A stretch of 64,000 nt of DNA. Source: Tetrahymena elliotti 4EA. Lineage: Eukaryota; Ciliophora; Oligohymenophorea; Hymenostomatida; Tetrahymenidae. This document shows positions 55,043-64,000 of this stretch, piece by piece (the stretch's first letter is position 1; each line of letters opens with the position of its first letter). A program made the translations under genes and the position numbers. The DNA lies in the NCBI GenBank assembly GCA_000231825.2, contig JH720321.1, forward strand, positions 314,761-378,760, read 5' to 3'. The notes beneath the pieces were generated by a model. That model worked only from the letters and a program-made list of their open reading frames with translations. It did not search any database and had not been told where the DNA came from.

Positions 55043-55945
55043 TCACTTAGATAGTTTGTTTGCTTATTGTATTGCATTTTATAATGCATTTGGATTAAAT
55101 CCTGTAAAATTATATTAACTTATTTGCTATCCTTTGTGATAGAAGAACACAGCAGGTATTCCGGATACACCATGACGCTACTTAATACCCGCATTTTATG
55201 GATCATCGCAATTTATTTTTGCAACAACAACAGTTTTTGAATTAGAGAGCTCTGACTCTATGAGTTCACCTAATTTTTTGCATGGAGGACACCAATCTGC
55301 ATAGAAATCAACTATTACAGGTTTGCTGTTTTAGATTACTTTTAAATTGAACTCTGCATCGCCAGATATATGCTAGATAGCAGATTGATCACGCTTTTAT
55401 TATGCTGATTGCATATTAACTGCAACAGAATCTTTAATTTCTACTGTTTTGTACTCCTATCTGTCATAATGCATTTATTGTTTTAATTACTCCTCTTTCT
55501 TGGCATCTTCTTCATGCCTCTTAAGTAATTATAGATGGTTCTTCTAAATAGTTAAAACTCTTTCATATTCTTCCTAGCTAATTTGCTTTGCTTCAAATAA
55601 TTCTATTCTATTACGCAAGTGTTGAATGAAAGGGAGTAACTCCATGAGGTGCTAATCTTCAAGGACATAAAATTCATCTGCGCCTTCGGTTTTGACAACA
55701 AATCCAACTAACTTTAAAAGTTCTCCAGCCTTGGATAATCTAAATAACTTTTCTTTAATAGTTGGGTTTGTAGATTTGATCTTACGGTACTTTTGTTCCA
55801 TAGGATTCTACCCAATATTATTGAGCAGTTTAAGCAAAAGATCTAATGATTCATTAAGAATGGTATTTTATCCATGGTATTAAGTTTCGAAAGAATCGAA
55901 AATTGAATTGAATTACGCTAGTTTCTTATCTTGTTATGTTTCCAT
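55043..55945 (-). CDS. PUB-domain / thioredoxin-domain fusion protein (300 aa)
   Basis: Single exon from ATG at 55945 to TGA at 55043-55045, 301 codons. Residues about 25-115 form a PUB domain, the module by which PNGase and UBX/UBA proteins bind the tail of the AAA ATPase p97/Cdc48. Visible landmarks are LDLLLKLLNNI, NPMEQKYRKIKSTN and AGELLKLVGFV. A charged helix of about 75 residues follows (ERVLTIQKNHLQ, HEEDAKKEEQL). Residues about 195-295 are a thioredoxin fold with a complete WCPPC active site (VDFYADWCPPCKK), NCDDPQNAGI, the cis-proline in GVSGIPAVFFY, and a typical last strand. There is no signal peptide, so the protein should be cytosolic. Known PUB proteins pair it with transglutaminase, UBA or UBX domains; joined to an active thioredoxin it suggests redox chemistry recruited to p97, an inference. 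Confidence 0.88.
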
Positions 55946-56526
55946 TTTTTAATATGTTTTTTTTATTGGGAAGTAAATCTTATTTAATTATTCTTTATAG
56001 AAATTTTTTATTTCTGATATCTTTTTCTATCAAGTAAATTATCTACAAGATAATTGATAATAAATCTAAAAACTGTTCTCTGATGACTTAGAATCAATCA
56101 TAATACTAAACATTCAGATTGATTTAAATCCTAGCATTTAAGTACATTTAAAAATAATAAAAAAAATGTAATTACTTAAAAAATAATTTATAACTTATTG
56201 AATGAAATCTTTAGAAAACTAGATAAAATAAATAGAAAAATAAAAATAGATATTAATTTACAAAAATGATTTTTCATTGAAAATTTAAAAAAAATAAATC
56301 AGGATTTGCGAAAATGGAAATTGATGGAAAAAAAGAAAAAGAAATGAAAATGTAAAGAGTAGAAGATTTTGACTGAAAGAAAGAGAGTATTTTGTTACAA
56401 GCAAGAAAGCAAAGAAAGAAAGAAACAAATAGATGATTAAAAGATTTAGTTAAAAATATTTATAATAACTATTAATTTAAAAAAGATAATATTTCAAAAA
56501 TATAAAATAGTAAAAAGAAAGATAAA
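55946..56526. other. divergent intergenic region
   Basis: About 580 bp between two diverging starts (PUB-thioredoxin on minus, AIMP1-like on plus). Both promoters must lie here. The plus strand is purine-rich at about 56310-56430 (many AAAGAAAG words). No gene seen. Confidence 0.5.
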
Positions 56527-57717
56527 ATGGCATAAAGAAAGGTTTTCTCTCATTTTTTGAATACAATCACAAAACTAGACAATTTAATCCATCGTCTTGA
56601 AACAAACGTCGGAAAAGTTCACTCAGTTTCACCCTTCTCATAAATTTTAGATATAAAATAATAAACAGAAGAATAAAACACTTCAAGCAAAACCACCACA
56701 CCCGAAATTATTTAAGCAAAACCTACCATGGACACCAAGCCTGTTGAAAACAAACCTGAAGAAAAGCCCAAGGTTGAAGCCAAGAAGTCTGAACTTAAGC
56801 CTCCTACTGATGCTGACTTCTAACAAGTTGATATTAGAGTTGGTAAGATCGTTGAATGCTGGAAGGTAATAGATTAATTTATCCATAACACATTACACTA
56901 AAGAAAGTAGAAAAAAAAGCAAAAATGTTTAAAAAAAGTTATTTCATAAAGCAAAGCAAGGTTTTATCATGAAGAATAAATTTATTAAAATTATTTGCAA
57001 ATGAAATTGATTTTATTTGTTTTATTCTAAATCATTTTATTTACTATTAGCATCCCGAAAGTGAAAATTTATACTGCGAAAAGATTGATATTGGAACTGA
57101 AGTCAGATAAATCGCTTCTGGTTTATAAAAGTTTGTTCCTATTGAAAATATGAGTGGATTAGTTCTTGTTATGGCTAATCTCAAGGCTAGAAAGATTGCT
57201 GGTAAATTAAAAATTTTATATTTATGAAAGCATGATTATAATTTAATCTATTAATTAATTGCATAGTTAAATTTAATTTTTATTAAATTTAGGTTTTGAA
57301 TCTAACGGTATGGTCCTCTGTGCCTCCAATACTGAACACACCTAAGTTGAACTCTTGAGACCTCCTGTTGGTAAGAATATTTTTCAAATTATAGATTAAA
57401 AGATATAAGAAGTTATTGATGTAATTTTATAACAATATATTTAGATGCTAAGGTTGGTGAAAGAGTTTTCTTAGAAGGATAACTTGAAAAGTTCCCTCAA
57501 GAAATGTAACCCGTTCTTAACCCCAAGAAGAAGATTTTCGAAACTGTTGTTCCTGGATTAAAGACTGATGCTGAACTTAATGCTACCTTTGAAGGTAAAT
57601 TTATAAAAAATAGGGAAATAAGTAAATTAAAGAATAATTAAAAATATAGGTAAGAAATGGATGACCAGCGCTGGTCTCATCAAGGCTCAATCCCTTGCTA
57701 ACTGCCATATCTCTTGA
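56527..57717 (+). CDS. AIMP1/Arc1p-like tRNA-binding protein (261 aa)
   Basis: Five exons: 56527-56865, 57051-57201, 57293-57370, 57445-57594 and 57650-57717; 262 codons in total. The C-terminal 165 residues are an EMAPII/Arc1p-type OB-fold tRNA-binding domain. It begins DFQQVDIRVGKIVECWKHPE, then ENLYCEKIDIG, QIASGL, VLVMANLKARKIAG, SNGMVLCAS and ELLRPP, and ends with a short hydrophobic motif near GLIKAQSLANCHIS. The first 40 residues form a short helix with a leucine pattern, possibly for synthetase contact, followed by a Lys/Pro/Glu-rich linker. Such proteins deliver tRNA to aminoacyl-tRNA synthetases within a multi-synthetase complex. Exonic codon use is C-ending and GC-richer than neighbours, consistent with high expression. 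An internal Met (TMDTKP, about residue 70) could be an alternative start. Confidence 0.9.
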
Positions 57718-58682
57718 AAAATATATATTTAAATAGTTATATAATCGTATTTTAAAATTTTAATGTATATTTAATTATTTATGCATTGATCAAATACAAT
57801 TATCATAAATTTTAATTCCTTTTAATCCTTGGACCAAATAAAGTTTTCTAAATTTAGTTACTTATTTTGATTTTAAGTACTGCTTTAATTTTTTGGGTGA
57901 GTATCTTTTTTTTTAAAAGATTTGCAATTTTAAAATAGATCCTACTTTATTTGTCAATGATATTATCATTTGAAAACAAATATTTCAAATATTATTTAGC
58001 ATTTAAAGAGAATTCTTTTAAAATGTAAATAAGAAATTGTTAATAATTTTAAGTAAAAATTGATTATTTTCTAAATTAATATGAAATTTCTACTTTCCTT
58101 TGACTTAATTTATTTAATAAAGAAAGCAAGTTTTTTTTAGAAAAAAACTTTAAAAAATTTAATTTTTAATATTTAAAAGAAATATTTGCTTAAATAAATA
58201 TTTTATTCTTTGAGTTTAAAATTTTAATTTGTTATCAAAATTTTTTTATTCTGGATGTAGGTAATAATAATTCAAAATCAAATGAAATTATTACTTGTTC
58301 TATCATGTTTGGATTATCTTTAGTAAAGTTGATCATACTTAGAAGATTTTTTAAAAATAAAGTTAAAAAATGAATTAAAAACAAAAATCATTATGAATAA
58401 ATACTTTTTATCTTTATTTTAGGATAGAAATCTTGGAGAGACATTTATTTTTTTTAGTTTACTTGAGAAAATTATTGGTTATACTAAAAAGAGTATGACA
58501 TTTTACTCATCATTAATGGATATTAATTATTGTATCTTTTTTATAAGTAAATATTCTATAAGGACCTTATACTGAGTAAATTATTGTTAGTCCTTAAAAA
58601 AAATCAAAGAATTACTTTCACATAAATTAGTCAAAAAATCAACAAAGCATATTAATAAATGACAAATAAAATTATAAAACCC
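57718..58682. other. intergenic spacer
   Basis: About 960 bp on the same-strand side of the AIMP1-like and LRR genes. AT-rich; no frame or RNA gene recognised. Confidence 0.45.
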
Positions 58683-60035
58683 ATGGACTGCCTTTAAGTT
58701 TATGAGCACTATTCATTTAATCCAGAAGTAGAAGCCACTGTTTAGTAAAATTTTAAATCACATGAATAAAATAGGTAGAAATGTATTTATTTTATTTGTG
58801 TATAAAAGTTCATCATCGCTGAATAGCGGAAATGTTACAAACTCAAAAAAATTTGTAAACAGTCTTGAAAAATTTGAAAATTTAGGGTGGCTGAGCTTAA
58901 ATTTTTCTGCCAAGTAAATAATCGAATGAAAAATAGATAAATTATTGAGTTGATATTAATTATAACTAGAAAATAGCCCTAGGATGAGATAACTGATGGC
59001 TATTATGATGATATTAGCAATTCAATAAATGAATTGGAGATATTTCTTTTTAGGTATTAAACAAAAAATAAATTGAAAAGATTTTGATGTTCACTGTCTA
59101 TTTAAAAATATTTAGTTAAAAAACAGAATAGTCTTCTTTTTAAGATGACTTTAAGATATTTTAATATATTTAAGGATGTAAGTAGATATAGCTTCTTACT
59201 GTTAATTTATAGTAATCAATATTTATTTAGCATAAGCTAATATATTCCTTATTGATTATTTCTTTATGATATTCAAAAGCTGTTGCTAAATTGGAGATGA
59301 AGGCATAAATTAATTATCTTAAGTAATAAATCTACCAACTTTAAAGGGTTTAGAACTTAAATTATAGTAGTTTATATTTTAGATTATCTTGAAATTTAAT
59401 TTTTTTGTTAAAAGAGGTAATTAACTTTAAGAAAATTCATTTGTTCATCTGCAACAACTTTTCAATTGTCATACAAATCTAACTTATCTCAATTTAAGAT
59501 TAGGGTATTAATTTTTAAAAAATTATTAAATATTATCTTAAAATATTTTGATAGATATAATTTTTTGTAAAAAAATATGATTGAGAGGCTAGTAGATATA
59601 TTCAAGAATCAAAATAATCTTGAAAAATTGGTATTATTTATGAGGTAAACTAATAAATTAAGAATAATTTGTAACTTTTACAACTTAAGTTATAAATAAA
59701 TAAAAGTCACAGTCATATCTAAAATTATGGAGCAAAGTTGTTACTTGAGTAGCTTTCAAAGATGAAATCATTGAGACATCTAGTTCTTGATTTAGAGTGA
59801 TATTATTTATTTTTCTTCAGTAAAATATTGATGAATACTTGTTTATTTTTTTTAACTCAATTAAAGGAGAAATGATCTAAAATATGAAGAATCAGACGAA
59901 ATAGTAAAGTTATTTAGAAAAATAGACTAATTATATACATTTAGTCTAAACTTATCTATGAATAACTTGCAAATAAGATAATCCTAAATATACAACTAGA
60001 TAAGAAAAATCCCACATTTAATATTTAAAAGCTGA
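58683..60035 (+). CDS. leucine-rich-repeat protein, about one repeat per exon (300 aa)
   Basis: Nine exons: 58683-58774, 58809-58913, 58970-59053, 59116-59211, 59280-59366, 59415-59504, 59555-59644, 59707-59796 and 59867-60035. They total 903 nt ending on TGA. All eight introns (34-70 bp) fall at codon phase 2. Internal exons of 84-105 nt encode 28-35 residues, about one leucine-rich repeat each. Examples are FENLGWLSLNF, CKQIQLLTVNL, IGDEGINQLSQVINLPTLKG, CHTNLTYLNLRL, NQNNLEKLVLF and SKMKSLRHLVLDL. The GDEG...L..L pattern resembles the large ciliate family of ribonuclease-inhibitor-like repeat proteins. There is no signal peptide or membrane segment, so a cytosolic interaction scaffold is likely. 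The first intron is only 34 bp and is the weakest call. Without the ciliate code and splicing the locus looks like a decayed pseudogene; the regular phase argues it is intact. Confidence 0.75.
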
Positions 60036-61653
60036 AAAGAAATCCTTCAGATATTCTTTTTTATTTATTCTCTTTAAATTTTCATTTGTTATTTATTGTC
60101 TTCAGTTCCTTAATTTCTTTACAATCTGCAATATTTCTATTTATGTTACTAAAAAATATTGTTTAATGCATCGTGTCTTTCATAAATTTAGATTTCGTAT
60201 AATTTTAAAATCTAACCATTATCCATTTTAACACATTCTCAAAAATTATTAACTTTAAAATATATAGAGTTTTTATAAATTTCGAACAAGATATACATAT
60301 CTATTTGTTAAATTAATTTAATCAAAAAAAAACAATGCCTAAATAAAATAGTGAAAAAAATAATGTGTAATTTTAATTATCTAGTTTTTAAACTTCTTAC
60401 AATGCATTTTATGAATAAGAAATCATACTTCTATTAAGCAAAATCATTTTCCTAACCTAGATTACTGTAGAAATGTTTTAATGACAAAGTAAGGATTGCT
60501 TTTAATGTAAGACCATTATAGTATTTTTCTTAATTACAACATTTGCTATTTATTTAATGAATGAGTGGATGATTTTTTTTCAAGTGCTAGTGCTGTAGAA
60601 TTATGTTAGAAAATTATTTCAATTAAATTCTTTGTAAGTAAAAAAATAAAACAAAAATATTCAGGATTAAATAATTTAAATTGAATAATTAAAAATATAA
60701 AATGAATTACTCAATTAATGATATGTTGGGAATATCTTTATTGAATTCATTTTTTAAATCTTAATCATTTTAAAGCTTAAAAAATTTTTACATTAAAAAA
60801 TAATTTTAAATAAAACAAAGAAATAAAAAATGGAAAATTTAAAAATAAATTTAAAGTTTTTTATGTTAAAAAATATCATATTTTTAACAAATAGGAACCT
60901 TTTAAGAATATTATAAATCCTTAATTAATTCTGCTGAATATTAGAATTAGCTTTTTTAATTTAATAAGTATTTTTTGATTTATTGCTCTCATTTATTGCT
61001 ATTACCTTTTTTTAATTTTCATTAGATTATTTACAGTAAATTTTATCGCAGTTAGGATTTTCAAGATATTAATAATTTGACTATTTAATAAAGAGGAAAA
61101 TGAGCCCAAATTATAACCAGCCTGATTTCTTTTGAAAGAAAAAAGAAAAATGGATACTTAGTTTAGGTTTGATAGAGCTTATTTGTTTAAGATTAGAGTA
61201 TTTTAACATAAGATATTTAATTTTAATTGGCATAGCTTAAATACTACAGCCACAGTACATTTGAATAGTTGCCTTTTAAATAGCTATAGTATAATATGCT
61301 ATGGAGAGAAATATATGCAAAAAAAAAATCTTTAACTGCTTTTATTTGCTACGACCTTCAGATATTGAGAGTTTATAAGTATAAAATAAAAAAGCTTATT
61401 CAAAAATTAAGTAGTTAATAAAACTGAATCTTTTCGGCAACAACTTTTTCTCAACTTTTTAAAAATATATACTTGAGTAATTGCATTTATTTGTTTATGA
61501 TTTTGATATCATGCATAGATAGTGAAATTCAATCTAATCACAATTTTAATAAGCATAATTACATTTGAACTATAACATTATCAATAAATTGTTGCAATAA
61601 GTATATTTTTTAAAAATTTAAAAAAGGTTTAGTGACTTCAATTTGTTGATAGA
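60036..61653. other. intergenic region
   Basis: About 1.6 kb, AT-rich. Around 61200-61380 composition is slightly less AT-rich but no protein or RNA gene could be recognised. Confidence 0.45.
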
Positions 61654-62286
61654 ATGAAAATTGCAAATCTACAATTGATAGAAAAGCTGTAGACGCGTTG
61701 CTATCCTTCTATAGAGGTGATATGCAGTGAAATTAAAAGGTGTAAATTTGACTATTTGCCCTAAAAAGACTAAGATCAGGCCAAAGTGATGATAATCAAT
61801 AAGCAAAACTATAATCAATACATGTTAAATTACAAATAAACACTCTATATATCAGAAACATCACTAGAGTATCAAGAAATAAAAGAAATAACCCAATTTG
61901 TAAAACTCAATAAAGATAATTTTTATAAGAATTTATTGTATGCTTTTAATCGACATATAAAACTACTAAATGATCCTGAATTAATATAATTATATGAATA
62001 ATTGACTATAGATTAGTGGAATTTCGATCATATACAATATAGAGTTAGCAAGAATTTAGAAAATTGTGATAGATTAGGACTTAAAGTGAGGAACCTAGTG
62101 AAAAATAGAAACTTAAAAAGGATATTTATACATTTTCTTCAGAACGCAAAATCTATGTGGTTGGATAACAGCAAAATCAAAAATATAAATTAATATTAGG
62201 AATACATTGATTTATTTTTAAAAGCATATAATTATAGAATACTATCTTATGGGATATCTTATTACAAAAAACATAAAAAAAAATGA
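61654..62286 (+). CDS. uncharacterised 210-aa protein
   Basis: Open frame under the ciliate code from ATG at 61654 to TGA at 62284-62286, 211 codons with no intron needed. I do not recognise the family. The protein is basic and probably helical. It has two cysteines near the start (TRCYPSIEVICSEIKRC), aromatic-rich stretches (YNQYMLNYKQTLY, IDQWNFDHIQYR) and a segment FIHFLQNAKSMWLDNSKIKN. It ends in a Lys tail, YYKKHKKK. No signal peptide or membrane helix. Coding quality is supported by varied amino-acid content and sustained openness in DNA where most frames degenerate into Asn/Lys/Ile. It follows the LRR gene on the same strand 1.6 kb away; no link is implied. A role in a lineage-specific ciliate family is a guess. 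Confidence 0.6.
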
Positions 62287-63321
62287 AGTGCATGGAGTCA
62301 TTAGAACCATGTTCTACATAATTACAATTATAATTCATAATATTTAGTATATGTTTTTTTACATTACTTTACAAAAAATTAAGAACGCTTTTGAAATTGT
62401 TTGTTTTAGACCTTTTTTTAATTTTTTAAAATCTCAAAAAAAATTATTAATTATCATCAAACCTAATTAAATTTTGTCATTAAAAAGCATACTTATGAAT
62501 AATCAACTAGTACGAAGGCAAGAAAAACTTCAAGTTTTTGGGAAAAAATATCAGATAAATAGTTGATACATTTTATTTTAAAAAACTAGATCATTAGCAT
62601 ATTTTTACATGAAATTAAATCTTTCTGCAATACATTCTTCTACAGAGTTTGAGTAAATTGGTTTATTTCAAATATTCTGACTGATAAAATTTGCAATAAA
62701 ACCAAAAAACAGCTGAATATGTATTTTTTAATTGCTTAAATAGCTAGATTATTCAACACATATTTCGCAAAATAAATATTGAATTTCTAATTTTTTTACC
62801 TTTTTATTTTTTTCAATTTAATCATTTAAAATTTTGATTTTATAGAAAAATCCCAAATCAACAAAATATTAATAGCATATCATGCAATATTTATTTATTT
62901 TTTTTTGCTTATAGTTCTGAATAAAAAGGTACTTGATAGATTAAAACTTAAAATATTGACATTAATTAGAAACACATTTAAATTAAGTTTTAGGGTTGAT
63001 TAATTACGAGTACTTTTAAAGATTTTAAATTAAGTTTAATTATTTTTAATTGATTCATTTACTAATATATTAATTTAAAACAGATTTGCAATTCACATTA
63101 TATTTGGAACTATTGAAGTCTTTACTATATTTTTGATTTTTAATTTGTAATAAAAAGAGATGGCTAATATAAAATATCTTTTACTTTAATCAATCGCATA
63201 ATAAATTGACAAATAATAATCAATAAAAAAATCTAACTATACTTAATAATTTATTAACGTCTAACCTAAATAATATTTTGATTTAATATAGAGTTCAATA
63301 AAATAAATAGGTTTATTCCAC
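62287..63321. other. intergenic spacer
   Basis: About 1.0 kb upstream of the WD40 gene; very AT-rich. No gene seen. Confidence 0.45.
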
Positions 63322-64000
63322 ATGTCTTTTACTAATCCTTTTGAAATATTAGACAACATTGGAAGTAAATCTCTATCTTGCATTCAAATCTTTCTTTTGA
63401 ATTACACATACTTCATTTCATATCAATCCCTTAAAAATTATCTTTAAATTTAGGTCCAAGAGTCTTTGATATTCATAGCTAATAAAATATAGTGGCTTAT
63501 GAATCAGGTATCTTAAAATATTATTTTAAAGGTTTTCTAACAGAATTTTCATGAGGAAAGTTAGTAATTAAAAGCAAAATTATTGCAAGAAAAGGATATA
63601 TAAATTATAATGGACATATGATTTAGTTTTATTTGAACTTATCTCTATAAATAATAATAGGAAACGGCATATTATTGTGGGATTTAGAAGTTGATAAGAA
63701 AGTCAAACTTCATAACCATGAAAGTTAAGTACAAGCAGTATTCTTTGGAGGAAGTTTGGATGATAAATATATCATAAGTTTAGATGGATAGTTTAAAGTC
63801 AGCATTTTTATTAGTGAATGGGATTCTTTGAGAAGAGTGCATTAGATTTACGTTCCCCAAAAAAATAGGAAAAAACCAGTAAAAAGTGTGATTGCTAATT
63901 ATGATAAGAAAAACAATTTCATCCTAGTTTTGGAAAATGAGGATAATGGAGGCTATCGCCTTTCAGTGTGGGAATTTTAGAATGAAAAATTAACACTTTA
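63322..64000 (+). CDS. WD40-repeat protein, 5' part (cut by the window end)
   Basis: Three exons so far: 63322-63364, 63454-63507 and 63661 to the window edge, where the frame is still open. The splice phases (1, 1) join cleanly. The start MSFTNPFEILDNIG leads into PRVFDIHSQQNIVAYESG, then NGILLWDLEVDKKVKLHNH, QAVFFGGSLDDKYIISLDGQ and SVWEFQNEKL. These are typical beta-propeller blades with a weak WD at LLWDL. Full length and family cannot be told from this fragment. The start resembles large propeller proteins of centrioles, cilia and trafficking (WDR62, EML or CFAP types), but I cannot choose among them. Intron 2 (153 bp) is longer than most here. Confidence 0.75.

Overview
The window reads as macronuclear-type DNA of a ciliate, most likely Tetrahymena or a close relative. 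The DNA is very AT-rich. Long reading frames appear only when TAA and TAG are read as glutamine and TGA is the sole stop. Introns are short (34-282 bp), GT...AG and AT-rich. The genes include axonemal dynein, canonical alpha-tubulin and an immobilization-antigen-like surface protein. Standard-code translation shatters almost every gene, so I rebuilt the genes by hand. For all 16 complete genes the spliced length is an exact multiple of three and ends on TGA, which is the main internal check on the models.

Layout. 1-3862: no convincing gene, but a possible membrane-protein remnant (about 647-954) and a GC-richer patch with two perfect hairpins and a T-run (about 2640-2845) that may be a small RNA gene. 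3863-10389: two minus-strand single-exon genes, an acidic coiled-coil protein and a DENN-domain protein. 12104-20971: four plus-strand genes, RINT1/TIP20, an isochorismatase-type hydrolase, ribophorin II and a Rab4-like GTPase. 20972-23709: gene-free, with a 100-N assembly gap. 23710-28612: two minus-strand genes, a GPI-type surface antigen with three exact 219-bp cysteine repeats and a six-exon coiled-coil protein with F-x-P motifs. 29596-44653: a complete inner-arm-type dynein heavy chain (33 exons, about 4,197 aa). 45395-47815 (-): the dynein-2 intermediate chain DYNC2I2/WDR34. 49302-50651 (-): alpha-tubulin. 53409-64000: a zinc-finger-like protein (+), a PUB-thioredoxin fusion (-), an AIMP1/Arc1p-type tRNA-binding protein (+), a leucine-rich-repeat protein with about one repeat per exon (+), an orphan 210-aa protein (+) and the 5' part of a WD40 gene (+) cut by the window edge.

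Two functional neighbourhoods stand out. DENN, RINT1, ribophorin II and Rab4-like all act in the secretory or endocytic system (7.5-21 kb). Dynein heavy chain, dynein-2 intermediate chain and alpha-tubulin all serve cilia (29.6-50.7 kb). Because strands are mixed and spacers are long, each gene probably has its own promoter. No operon, tRNA, rRNA, CRISPR array or intact mobile element was seen.
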